From: Gallionella sp.
GTDB taxonomy: Bacteria > Pseudomonadota > Gammaproteobacteria > Burkholderiales > Gallionellaceae
Assembly: GCA_028710525.1 (NCBI GenBank)
Contig: JAQTTY010000002.1
Coordinates: 183,959-247,958, forward strand
DNA: 64,000 nt
Reading direction: 5' to 3'
In this document: positions 7,847-15,203 of the stretch, piece after piece
Layout: the number at the start of each line of letters is the position of its first letter
How positions within the stretch are numbered: position 1 is the stretch's first letter
Notes under the pieces: generated by a model
What the model was told of the DNA's origin: nothing
Databases searched by the model: none
The model's input: the letters and a program-made list of their open reading frames with translations, nothing else
Position numbers and translations under genes: made by a program

Positions 7847-8656
7847 ATGAAAAGAATCGTGCATAAAAACAGAGCCAGTGTTGCGCAACGCATGGTGGTG
7901 AAGCAAGTCGCGCCGAATTTTCTCGACCCGGCGCATGAATGGCGGCGCATCTTTGCCGAGACCTGGGGGACGTTCCTGCTGGTGTTGGTCGCTGCCGGAG
8001 GCGGGGTGGTGGCAGCCAGCAGCGGCGGGGCGGTCACCTTAAGCATGCAGGTAGTCGCGCCCGGATTGATGGTGATGGCAATCATCTATTTTATGGGGAC
8101 GGTGAGCGGTGCGCATCTTAATCCCGCCGTGACGTTGGCGTTCGCAGTTCGCGGCAATTTCCCCTGGCGGCGCGTGCCTGGCTATGTGTGCGCGCAGTTT
8201 TTCGGAGCAGTCATGGCGGTGTTGTTTTTGCGTAGCCTGTTTGGCACGGTCGGTGCGTTGGGTGCCACCGTGCCGGCTACCGCCTTCAGTCCAGTGACGG
8301 CACTGGCAATGGAGGTGGTACTGACCGCCGGCTTGGTGAACACCATCTTGGGGACGGCTTCGGGGGCGCGCAATATCGGCAGCAACGGCGCGCTCGCGGT
8401 GGGAGGCTACATCATGCTGGCTGGGCTGTGGGCAGCACCGATCAGCGGTGCATCGATGAATCCGGTGCGCTCTTTCGCACCTGATCTGGTGCGTGGTGAT
8501 TTAAGTACAACTTGGATTTATATACTCGGCCCGGTGCTGGGCGCGCTGCTCGGCGTGGCGTTCGAGTGGCTGCTTAAAGGCCCGCCTACCGATGCCGGAG
8601 CGCTGGCGGCACAAGGCTCTTTGTATAGCGATGAAGAGTCATTGCCTAGGGAGTGA
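7847..8656 (+). CDS. MIP-family channel (aquaporin-like)
   Basis: 269 residues from the ATG at 7847, which has GGAGCGGGAG just upstream; a GTG at 7811 would add twelve residues. Six hydrophobic segments and two half-helix loops are visible. The first loop has the canonical motif SGAHLNPAVT, the second has SGASMNPVRSF, i.e. NPV instead of NPA. The selectivity-filter Arg after the second motif is kept. Family members conduct water, glycerol or small neutral solutes across the inner membrane; the substrate cannot be fixed from sequence. It lies alone, 90 bases after a terminator, and is followed by a repeat-bearing intergenic stretch. Confidence 0.9.
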   Translation: MKRIVHKNRASVAQRMVVKQVAPNFLDPAHEWRRIFAETWGTFLLVLVAAGGGVVAASSGGAVTLSMQVVAPGLMVMAIIYFMGTVSGAHLNPAVTLAFAVRGNFPWRRVPGYVCAQFFGAVMAVLFLRSLFGTVGALGATVPATAFSPVTALAMEVVLTAGLVNTILGTASGARNIGSNGALAVGGYIMLAGLWAAPISGASMNPVRSFAPDLVRGDLSTTWIYILGPVLGALLGVAFEWLLKGPPTDAGALAAQGSLYSDEESLPRE

Positions 8657-8755
8657 ATTGATGAGGAAAGCACTGATTAAGCCCCCCGTTCGTGGTTAAG
8701 TGATGACTTGTCGCAGTTTCATCGCGCTTAGTCAAAACTTAGTTGCTTCATCAGA

Positions 8756-8835
8756 GCTTGTCGAACCATGAGCGAGGGACTTAATCGGCTCAACGAGTTC
8801 TAGGAATCACCCTTCGACAGGCTCAGGGCGAACGG
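8756..8835. repeat. Dispersed intergenic inverted repeat (TTCGACA type)
   Basis: The left arm GAGCTTGTCGAACC (about 8754-8767) and the right arm CCCTTCGACAGGCTCAGGG (8810-8828, continuing to GAACGG) are imperfect inverted copies of a TTCGACARGCTC core. Such elements are common between genes of many environmental proteobacteria. No coding function is seen. Confidence 0.55.
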
Positions 8836-8837
8836 AC

Positions 8838-10124
8838 TTATTCAGACCTACTTGAGATAGCTTTTGGGCTGCGCTGGAGCAGTGAAGTTAGGAACAATGC
8901 CAGCAGCACGTAGCACAGGAACAGGTAATACCCCGGCTGTAAGGACGTGCCATTGGTGGTCAGGAAGACGAGTTTTTGATCGCTGCTATTCAAGTGGCCG
9001 AGCTGGCTGGTGATGATGCCGTTGAAGCCGATATAGGCCATGAAGATGGCGACCACCATGACATCGGCCATCGACCATTTTCCAGCGTGCATGACAAAGA
9101 ATTTGATCACACGGTTGTGCTGCGCGTGACGATAGTCAAAGTAGTACAGCAAGGAAGAGATCAGCTTGGCCACGGGGAAAATTACACTGAAAGTCACTAG
9201 CAAGACCCCGACCATTTTCATCTCAATATCCTGATGCGTGATCATGATCCAGAACACATCCAGTATGCTTTTGCTTTGGAAATACAATACCTGATTCTCA
9301 AATATGACGGGATGACCCAGCAGCATCAGACTCATTTGTGAGAGGGTTGCAACCATATCTATCATGGGCGTGGTCACGCCCGCTATCAGCAGGGTGAGCA
9401 GCGACACAACGAGAAAGCTAGCCTGCGCGGGCAACAGTGCCGTCCTACTTATAGCCGCCGCAGCAAACAGCAATACCGCTAGGCCGATCAGCAGCAGCAC
9501 TTGCTTGACGATCAGCGCGTGTCGGGTTGTAACTTCCGCAGCGAGTTTGATCCGTGCGCTGGCAACATCCTTGCTATCCATCCTGAGCAGGATGCGATTC
9601 AGGATGGGCGTGTCGGGGATGTCGAAGGTCTGTTCGGAATATTGTTCCAGTTGATCTTGCAGCACTGCCTTTATCTGGCGTTTGGTCTTGGCCTTTTTGA
9701 TCTCGTGTATCACCGCATTCGCATAGTCAGGTATGCCTCTTTTGATGTCGTCTAGGTCGATAAAAGTGTTGATAAAGGATTGTGTGACCAGGCCGCCTGC
9801 CGAGGCCGCATTCTTTTTCTTGATCTTTTTGTCGACTTTATCGATGAGGGTGTTTAGCAACACTTCGATATGTGCGCGCAGCACCTGCTCATTCTCTGTG
9901 GAGAGATAGATCTTGTTGATCTCATCCTCAAGAATGACGGTGATCTGGTTCTTCCATTGGTCGATGCTGAGCAGGCCGTATTTGATGTGATTGAGTTCGG
10001 CGAGATCGTTCTTGTCAGCTTGGTTAAGCAGCGAGTTGGCAATGATCTGCTGGCATAACAATGCCGAGAGCACGATGAGAATGGCGGAAATACCGAGCTT
10101 GAAAAGTTTCATAGTAGTGATCAT
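8838..10124 (-). CDS. PqiA-like (paraquat-inducible protein A family) membrane protein
   Basis: 428 residues if started at the ATG at 10124 (10112 is the alternative); the longer reading to 10334 would overlap the ferritin gene. After a signal/anchor segment a hydrophilic, Lys-rich domain of about 200 residues follows, then at least four membrane segments. The C-terminal half carries the PqiA-type signature FPVAKLISSLLYYF and GKWSMADVMVVAIFMAYIGF. PqiA proteins work with MCE-domain partners in lipid transport between membranes, but no pqiB/MCE gene is present here. The large extra N-terminal domain is not typical. It is the last gene of the leftward operon that starts at 13121. Confidence 0.75.
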   Translation of the reverse strand: MITTMKLFKLGISAILIVLSALLCQQIIANSLLNQADKNDLAELNHIKYGLLSIDQWKNQITVILEDEINKIYLSTENEQVLRAHIEVLLNTLIDKVDKKIKKKNAASAGGLVTQSFINTFIDLDDIKRGIPDYANAVIHEIKKAKTKRQIKAVLQDQLEQYSEQTFDIPDTPILNRILLRMDSKDVASARIKLAAEVTTRHALIVKQVLLLIGLAVLLFAAAAISRTALLPAQASFLVVSLLTLLIAGVTTPMIDMVATLSQMSLMLLGHPVIFENQVLYFQSKSILDVFWIMITHQDIEMKMVGVLLVTFSVIFPVAKLISSLLYYFDYRHAQHNRVIKFFVMHAGKWSMADVMVVAIFMAYIGFNGIITSQLGHLNSSDQKLVFLTTNGTSLQPGYYLFLCYVLLALFLTSLLQRSPKAISSRSE

Positions 10125-10168
10125 TACCCAAGGAGGGCGCGGGCTGGGTCGCCCGAGCGTAGCGTCAC

Positions 10169-10456
10169 TTAGTCGCCAGAATTGGCAATGTCTTTCTTGC
10201 TGAACAAGCAGTCCTTGAGTTGCTTGGAAAACTTGGCATCGTTGCGCCGTATCCATTCCAGCAACATCGCCGCGTGTTCCTTTTCCTCGTCGCGGTTGTG
10301 CACTAGGATGGCTTTGAGCTGTTTGTTCTGGCACACATCGGCCCGCTGGTTATAGCTATCGATGGCTTCCAGTTCTTCCATCAGCGATGTTAGGGCTAGG
10401 TGCATATCGCGTGTTGCGTTGGACAATTCTGCTATGGGTTCTTGATAGGGGTTCAT
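10169..10456 (-). CDS. Encapsulated-ferritin-like protein (EncFtn type)
   Basis: 95 residues. The sequence matches the EncFtn family: RDMHLALTSLMEELEAIDSY, then ILVHNRDEEKEHAAMLLEW. The iron-ligand pattern of the family is kept (Glu30, Glu58, His61 here), so ferroxidase activity is likely. EncFtn proteins form annular decamers that are normally packaged in an encapsulin shell through a C-terminal targeting peptide. Here the C-terminus (KKDIANSGD) shows no clear targeting motif and no encapsulin gene lies in the window. The start is set by TTAGGAGC upstream. It sits one base after yqjK and 45 bases before the PqiA-like gene, inside the stress operon. Confidence 0.87.
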   Translation of the reverse strand: MNPYQEPIAELSNATRDMHLALTSLMEELEAIDSYNQRADVCQNKQLKAILVHNRDEEKEHAAMLLEWIRRNDAKFSKQLKDCLFSKKDIANSGD

Positions 10457-10457
10457 T

Positions 10458-10808
10458 TCATGCTCCTAAGTCAGTTTCTGTTTCGCGCTGGGCAACGTCA
10501 CGGTGGAGTAAGGGCGATAAGGTCTGCCATGCGACAGTGAGTATGGAAGGGTAGAGGTACAGAAATCGCCAGCTGGTTTTGGCGAGGCCTAGCAGCCCGC
10601 CACGGCGCAAGGCCATAAACGCCGCCAGTCCACCGGCCAGCACGGCGGGGTGGTCATGCAGGTAACGCGCAGTGCGCAGCCCTTTATCCGCCCAGGCCAA
10701 GGGACGTTCGAAATTCCCGCTGAGTGCCGCCAGCTCGCTCCGTTGCACGGCAATTTTTGCCAATAGCAAGTGACGACGCTGCGCCAGTTTAGTTATGCGT
10801 CGTGTCAT
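10458..10808 (-). CDS. YqjK-like protein
   Basis: 116 residues, basic, with a weakly hydrophobic central part (HPAVLAGGLAAFMALRRGG). Sequence and context match the YqjK-like family, whose gene follows yqjD and yqjE in enterobacteria. Its ATG overlaps the stop of the YqjE-like gene (ATGA), so the two are translationally coupled. The molecular role is unknown. Confidence 0.75.
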   Translation of the reverse strand: MTRRITKLAQRRHLLLAKIAVQRSELAALSGNFERPLAWADKGLRTARYLHDHPAVLAGGLAAFMALRRGGLLGLAKTSWRFLYLYPSILTVAWQTLSPLLHRDVAQRETETDLGA

Positions 10809-11182
10809 GGCCGCGCATCCAGCTGCTCGAGGTCATGCGCCAATTCGGCCAAGCTGCCGGAAAACAGTCCGAGTCGGGCACGCGCCAGCGCGCGCAATTT
10901 ATACACAAGGAAGAGCCCCGTGATAAAGAACAGTAGAGACAGACTCGCCAGCACCAGTTCGCGGTGGCTATCCCAACACAGCACCACGATCAGTACCGTG
11001 CACAACAGGATGCTCAAGCCGAAGCAGAACAGCGCGATGCTGCCGACCAGCAACATCTGCCCGACACGCAGGCGTTCTGCCTCGAACTCAAAGGCCAGCA
11101 GTTCCAAGCGCGTCTGCATGATGTCGAGCAGCGTACTTGTCAGGCGCTTGAGTGAGTCCATCAGTCCGGGCGAGTGCGACAT
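10805..11182 (-). CDS. Phage holin family / YqjE-like membrane protein
   Basis: 125 residues from the ATG at 11182, two bases after the YqjD-like stop. An amphipathic helical N-terminus (LLDIMQTRLELLAFEFEAER) precedes two transmembrane helices (LLVGSIALFCFGLSILLCTV and LVLASLSLLFFITGLFLVY). This is the layout of the Holin_X/YqjE family. There are no phage genes nearby; the gene belongs to the yqjD-yqjE-yqjK stress operon type. Confidence 0.85.
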   Translation of the reverse strand: MSHSPGLMDSLKRLTSTLLDIMQTRLELLAFEFEAERLRVGQMLLVGSIALFCFGLSILLCTVLIVVLCWDSHRELVLASLSLLFFITGLFLVYKLRALARARLGLFSGSLAELAHDLEQLDARP

Positions 11183-11184
11183 GC

Positions 11185-11520
11185 TCAGCGGCGTGCGATC
11201 AGCATGCCGACGATAGCCCCTACGCAAGCCGAGATGCCAATTGCTTTCCAGGGATTGTCATGCACATATTGATCCGTGTCCTTGGCGGCTTGCTGGGCGC
11301 GTTCCACGACAGCAGATTCAGCCTCACCCAAGCGTTCTTTAACAGCTTCCATTCGTTCTTCGATACGCGCACGTGCATTTGCTGCGCTTTCACCAGCTTG
11401 GTCTGCGGTGGCGCGGAGCAGGGCTTCTGCGTCGGCCATCACCAAGTGCAGGTCTTCCATCAGTTTGTCCTTGGGGTCGGCGTGTAGTGCATGTTTCAGA
11501 TTGAGTGTTTTGCTTGTCAT
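11185..11520 (-). CDS. DUF883 (YqjD/ElaB-like) protein
   Basis: 111 residues. A long helical region rich in Ala, Glu and Arg ends in one C-terminal membrane anchor (NPWKAIGISACVGAIVGMLI) followed by ARR. This is the DUF883 layout; E. coli YqjD and ElaB are tail-anchored proteins that bind ribosomes in stationary phase. Ribosome binding is inferred from the family. It leads the yqjD-E-K block. Confidence 0.88.
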   Translation of the reverse strand: MTSKTLNLKHALHADPKDKLMEDLHLVMADAEALLRATADQAGESAANARARIEERMEAVKERLGEAESAVVERAQQAAKDTDQYVHDNPWKAIGISACVGAIVGMLIARR

Positions 11521-11598
11521 GATGTGGCTCCTAGCGTGTTAAGTAAGTTGATGACCAGACTACTTGATGTCGATTTTCGCATCGGCTTGCGTGACGCT

Positions 11599-11757
11599 TT
11601 AGATGCGCCCCAACAGTAAGAGGATGACCAAAATGGTGAGCACCAAGCTCACCCCGCCGGCGGGCCCATACCCCCATGTTCTACTGTGTGGCCAAGTGGG
11701 AATGGCGCCGATCAACATCAAGATGACGATGATTAAGATGAGTGTGCCTAAAGTCAT
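11599..11757 (-). CDS. DUF3309 small membrane protein
   Basis: 52 residues from the ATG at 11757, preceded by GAGGAG; a longer reading to 11820 lacks such support. Two hydrophobic segments flank the family core IPTWPHSRTWGYGPAGG, and it ends LLLLGRI. DUF3309 proteins are common in proteobacterial stress clusters; function unknown. Confidence 0.85.
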   Translation of the reverse strand: MTLGTLILIIVILMLIGAIPTWPHSRTWGYGPAGGVSLVLTILVILLLLGRI

Positions 11758-11822
11758 TTTGCTACTCCTCGTAAGGGCATGAAGTGATCGTCCGGACTGC
11801 CATGCAGTCCAAGACGGCATCT

Positions 11823-12710
11823 TTAGCGTGGTGCGATGTAGCCGTTGCCGTCGGAAAAGATGATTTCCACACGGCGATTCATTTGCCGACTGCTCGCGGT
11901 GTTGTTATCCGCAACTGGAAATTGCGCGCCAAATCCGCGCGTGTTGATGCGCGCGGCGTCGATACCATCGGCGATCAAGGCACTGCGCACCGCATTCGCA
12001 CGATGTTCAGAAAGTAGTTGATTGTGTGCGCTGCTGCCGGTGCTATCGGTATAGCCCTCTATCATCACGATGTGTTGTGGATATTCTTTGAGGAAATCAG
12101 CCAGTTTCTTTACGTTGCGAGAACCGCCCGATTTGAGTTCAGTTTGGTTGCTACCGAACAGCACGTCGCCTAGCGTCACCACCATGCCGCGCTTAGTCTG
12201 CTTGGCATTGAGTAATTCGAGCTGCATCGCTTGTTGATTGATGGTGGCTTGGTCTTCCGCAGCATAGGCATCTGCAGCGTCTAATTCAGCTTCTTGTGAG
12301 TCGGCGGTTTCCTGTAGTGCAGCCACTTTTTTGTTAGCTGCATCAGCTTCAGCAGTGCGTGCTGCAAGCTGCACACGGTCGCGATTGGCGGCGGCGTTGG
12401 CGACGATCAGTTCGGCGGATTTGCGTTTAGTGGTTTCCTGCGCGATGGCTACTTTTTGATACGCCACATAGGACAAGTGATTGACCATGACGACATCCGC
12501 ACCCTTGCTCAAGGCATAGTCAGCTTGGTGCAAGGAATCGGCAGCTTCTTTAAGTTCTAGTGGCGCCAGTTCCACAATGCTTGGGTTGCTGCGTGCGTTG
12601 TCGTAACTGCTATGTGCGGCGGTCAGATTGGGATTGCTGGTGGCAGTCGTGCAGGCGGACAGGATCGCAATGGCGAGCACCGTCAAAGGAAAGGATAGGA
12701 TTTTTTTCAT
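11823..12710 (-). CDS. OmpA-family lipoprotein with DUF4398 region
   Basis: 295 residues. Lipobox LSAC (Cys near 20). Residues 30-115 are a helical DUF4398-type domain, about 115-170 an Ala/Glu/Asp-rich coiled coil, and the last 120 residues an OmpA peptidoglycan-binding domain (GDVLFGSNQTELKSGG, IEGYTDSTGSSAHNQLLSEH, NRRVEIIF). It likely tethers the outer membrane to peptidoglycan. It is 18 bases downstream of the DUF4398 lipoprotein gene. A perfect seven-pair hairpin (GGACTGC-CAT-GCAGTCC) lies just after it without a T-run. Confidence 0.92.
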   Translation of the reverse strand: MKKILSFPLTVLAIAILSACTTATSNPNLTAAHSSYDNARSNPSIVELAPLELKEAADSLHQADYALSKGADVVMVNHLSYVAYQKVAIAQETTKRKSAELIVANAAANRDRVQLAARTAEADAANKKVAALQETADSQEAELDAADAYAAEDQATINQQAMQLELLNAKQTKRGMVVTLGDVLFGSNQTELKSGGSRNVKKLADFLKEYPQHIVMIEGYTDSTGSSAHNQLLSEHRANAVRSALIADGIDAARINTRGFGAQFPVADNNTASSRQMNRRVEIIFSDGNGYIAPR

Positions 12711-12728
12711 GGTGGACTCCAGTGGGGA

Positions 12729-13121
12729 TTATTGTTTTTTTCGATCGATCTCTTTGCGCAACACGCGGCTATCTTCATGAACCGCGTCGGCGGCCTTTTG
12801 TGCCTTGGCAGTTCGTGCCGCCGCCCCCGCCAGTTGCGCATCGACTTGTGCTTCTTCAGCTAATTGGCGCGCCAGCACATAGTTCTTCTCAGTCATGGCG
12901 CGTTCTGCCGCATCCATCTTGGCGATTGCCGCTTTGCTTTGCAGTGGGGCGTATTCATTGCCACCCGCACTGTTTGCGCTGCTGATCGCGGCTCGCGAAA
13001 CTGCCAGTTGTTCGATCGGCGGCGTAGGACTCGCACAGCCCGCCAGTAAAGTTGCCGCAACAGCGAGCATGCCCAATGGGGCTAGTAGCGCTTTCGTGTG
13101 TGTGGGGTGAGCGTTTGTCAT
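12729..13121 (-). CDS. DUF4398 lipoprotein
   Basis: 130 residues from the ATG at 13121. Signal peptide with lipobox LAGC, then a helical DUF4398 domain (PIEQLAVSRAAISSANSAGG, APLQSKAAIAKMDAAERAM). It resembles the N-terminal half of the OmpA-like protein encoded next, so the two may act together in the periplasm. It is the first gene of a leftward operon of eight genes running to 8838, with a CRP-type site about 190 bases upstream. Confidence 0.85.
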   Translation of the reverse strand: MTNAHPTHTKALLAPLGMLAVAATLLAGCASPTPPIEQLAVSRAAISSANSAGGNEYAPLQSKAAIAKMDAAERAMTEKNYVLARQLAEEAQVDAQLAGAAARTAKAQKAADAVHEDSRVLRKEIDRKKQ

Positions 13122-13310
13122 GATGTATTCATCCAAAGTGTGAAGCAGCGAACACAACCGTCGTGACAGGTAATCGTTGCGTGGGTCACGGGTTGCGATT
13201 TTTCGGTAACGACTAGTGCAACGTGCAATTAGAGCGTGTTGGTCGCCCAGTTAGCTGAGTAATGCCGTTGAACTAAGCATTGAGGATAAGGTGTGCAACA
13301 CAGCGCGTTC

Positions 13311-13326
13311 TGTGCGCCAGACCACA
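13311..13326 (-). promoter_or_regulatory. CRP-type operator of the DUF4398/OmpA/Yqj/EncFtn operon
   Basis: Minus-strand reading TGTGGTCTGGCGCACA followed by GA. A -10-like TTATCC lies at 13284-13289 at the family offset, predicting a leader of about 150 bases. Confidence 0.55.
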
Positions 13327-13623
13327 TACATCCGCGTTTTTTCATGGATTCGCGTCGCATTTCACGGTGCAGATGAACCAAGAGCTATGTTTTGGTATCC
13401 GAAGGCTACGATTGGAATGAACTGTTGTCGGGCGTGTGCTTCAATTTTTGCAAAATGAAACAGACTATGAGTGGCTGCTTTGCGGCGATGAGAAATGATG
13501 GGTAAACTTCTGCAATCGGCCAGCAAGCGACAGTCAGAGTTGAAAATTCAAAGCCAGATAGCTGACGTTCGTCATGGGCGGGCTGAGTACAAACCTGTCA
13601 TTGCAATCCGCTAGAAAATTTAG

Positions 13624-13636
13624 ATTGCAATGCAAT
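13624..13636. promoter_or_regulatory. Candidate autoregulatory operator of the FitAB/VapBC pair
   Basis: ATTGCAATGCAAT is a perfect odd palindrome. A further ATTGCAAT occurs at about 13601. AT-rich -10-like TATATTGCTAT follows. RHH antitoxins usually repress their own promoters at such repeats. Confidence 0.5.
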
Positions 13637-13684
13637 CACTCTTTAAGTATATTGCTATCAATGATTACAAAAGGAGTCCCCGTC

Positions 13685-13897
13685 ATGGCTACCAATCTTG
13701 TTGTTCGCAATGTGGAAGAGGATGTCGCCTTGGCTTTAAAACAGCTGGCTGCATCTCATGGAAGAAGTGCTGAAGCTGAACATCGTGAGATTCTAAAATC
13801 AGTTCTCCAGCGCCCGAGGCGTCGATCAGTTGCAGAAGTTTTGTTGTCCATGCCAAATGTTGGTGAAGATGCCGACTTCAATTTTCGTAATATATAG
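13685..13897 (+). CDS. FitA-like ribbon-helix-helix antitoxin
   Basis: 70 residues. I chose the ATG at 13685, with AAGGAG eight to thirteen bases upstream, over a longer reading from 13574. The N-terminus NLVVRNVEEDVALALKQLAA and GRSAEAEHREIL is the FitA/VapB-type RHH DNA-binding fold; the C-terminal tail (VLLSMPNVGEDADF) would wrap the toxin. It ends eight bases before the PIN-domain toxin gene. Confidence 0.88.
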   Translation: MATNLVVRNVEEDVALALKQLAASHGRSAEAEHREILKSVLQRPRRRSVAEVLLSMPNVGEDADFNFRNI

Positions 13898-13905
13898 AAT
13901 TCTGT

Positions 13906-14319
13906 ATGTACTTGGTCGACACCAACGTCATCAGTGAGGCGCGCAAGGGGACGAAAGCTAATCCCGGCGTGAGAAGGTTCTTCAAGGAAACGGATGCTGC
14001 TGACATTTATGTGTCCGCTCAAACAATCGGAGAAATTCGGCGCGGCTTAGAAAACATCCGCCATCGCGGAGATATCCCGCAAACTAAAAAGCTTGAGAAA
14101 TGGCTTGAAGTGATCGTTGGTGATTACGCGGATAAAATTTTATCTTTTGATGAAGAGTGCGCACAAGTGTGGGGACGGTTAATGTCGCCTCATCCTCAGC
14201 ATCCCATTGATAAACAGATAGCAGCAATTGCATTGATTCACGATTTAACCGTCATCACACGCAACGTGGATGATTTTCGCGGAACTGGAGTGGAAATAGT
14301 AAATCCATTTGACGAGTAA
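13906..14319 (+). CDS. FitB/VapC-type PIN-domain toxin
   Basis: 137 residues, PIN-domain ribonuclease. Acidic active-site residues are visible: Asp5 in YLVDTNVISE, Glu near 43 in TIGEIRRG, Asp near 104 in PIDKQIAAIA, and Asp near 122 in TRNVDDFRGTG. All four are kept, so the toxin should be active unless bound by the antitoxin. Family toxins cut tRNA or rRNA; the target is not predictable. It lies between the two stress operons and may be a horizontally acquired module. Confidence 0.92.
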   Translation: MYLVDTNVISEARKGTKANPGVRRFFKETDAADIYVSAQTIGEIRRGLENIRHRGDIPQTKKLEKWLEVIVGDYADKILSFDEECAQVWGRLMSPHPQHPIDKQIAAIALIHDLTVITRNVDDFRGTGVEIVNPFDE

Positions 14320-14515
14320 CCGTTGAAGCAAAATACACAGCCACATAGCGGTCAATCACCACAGACGGCAATGGGTTAGCTACTGTCAGTCGCCACTGAC
14401 TGCTCTAGGTCACTTCAATACTCAGTACGGCATCTCGCAAAATCTATCCAGCAGGTTTTTTAACTGACAATTCCAGATACTGATTTGGGGGCGATGTGGG
14501 TCTGTGCCTTATGTT

Positions 14516-14941
14516 CTAGCGTTCGCGCCCATGACTATTGTCGCGGCGATCTTGTTTCTGTCTGTCATGCCTTTTATCTCTATGCTCATCTTGGCGATCA
14601 CGATGTTGCTTTTGGTAACGCGGTACATATTCACGGTCATACCAACTATCTTGCACAAAGTAGACCTGTTCACCGCAGGCGTTGTATTCGCGGCAATGTC
14701 TACGCCAGTTTCGCGCATGACTGGATGGTACGCGCAGATAGATAGGCGGGCGGCCCATCGCGCTTCGATACATCACTCTTGGGTGGGGATAAATCAATGC
14801 TGGTTGAGGGTAATCACCGATATCGAGTTGGCCGTAGAAGCCAGGCTGCCCGACACTGAGTGAGATGCCCACGTCGGCAGCCCAAGCGGTATGAATGACA
14901 AAGGTGGCAGCGAGTGCTGCTGAGATAAGTAAAAGTTTCAT
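14516..14941 (-). CDS. Secreted basic protein of unknown function
   Basis: 141 residues. Signal peptide with likely cleavage after HTAWA. The mature part has an aromatic/Pro-rich segment (VGQPGFYGQLDIGDYPQP, RPPIYLRVP), two Cys, and a C-terminal tail dominated by Arg, Asp, His and Gln (HRDRQDEHRDKRHDRQKQD). The start follows AGGAGACAAT. I do not recognise a named domain. The low-complexity charged tail could bind nucleic acid, metal or polymer in the periplasm, but this is speculation. Confidence 0.7.
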   Translation of the reverse strand: MKLLLISAALAATFVIHTAWAADVGISLSVGQPGFYGQLDIGDYPQPALIYPHPRVMYRSAMGRPPIYLRVPSSHARNWRRHCREYNACGEQVYFVQDSWYDREYVPRYQKQHRDRQDEHRDKRHDRQKQDRRDNSHGRER

Positions 14942-14972
14942 ATTGTCTCCTTGAATATATGTAACGGACGGC

Positions 14973-15110
14973 CTATCCGCGAATCACTCTAAGCAGCACT
15001 ACTACGATAGCGATTACCAGCAGGATATGAATGAACCCGCCCATGGTGTAGGCGGTGACTAGCCCGAGCAGCCACAGGATGATCATGACGACAGCGATGG
15101 TATAGAGCAT
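14973..15110 (-). CDS. Lmo0937-family small membrane protein
   Basis: 45 residues, too short for ordinary gene filters: MLYTIAVVMIILWLLGLVTA, then YTMGGFIHILLVIAIVVVLL, ending RVIRG. It has two membrane segments and a GGFIH turn, typical of the Lmo0937 family found in stress clusters of many bacteria. AAAGG lies eight bases before the ATG at 15110. It lies 31 bases upstream of the basic secreted protein gene. Function unknown. Confidence 0.85.
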   Translation of the reverse strand: MLYTIAVVMIILWLLGLVTAYTMGGFIHILLVIAIVVVLLRVIRG

Positions 15111-15203
15111 GATTTTTACCTTTCAGATTTTGTGGGGTGCATAACGTTGCGCCGTAAATATCGGCATCGCGCAACATGCTGTGCGTGTTGGGCTAAGCCG
15201 GAT

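Larger units (their letters stand above)
13122..13684. other. Intergenic region with CRP-type site and toxin-antitoxin promoter
   Basis: No gene is supported in these 563 bases. They hold the operator of the leftward stress operon (13311-13326) and, on the right, the AT-rich promoter and palindromic operator of the toxin-antitoxin pair. Confidence 0.65.

Noticed and set aside
10112..10334. Long N-terminal extension of the PqiA-like protein
   Set aside because: It would overlap the EncFtn gene and reads as low-quality sequence; starts at 10124 or 10112 precede the signal segment directly.
10805..11182. Prophage remnant suggested by the holin-like gene
   Set aside because: No other phage genes nearby; the gene belongs to the yqjD-yqjE-yqjK stress operon type.
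14395..14410. Terminator after the PIN toxin gene
   Set aside because: GTCAGT-CGCC-ACTGAC is a short stem without a T-run and lies 76 bases after the stop; support is too weak.
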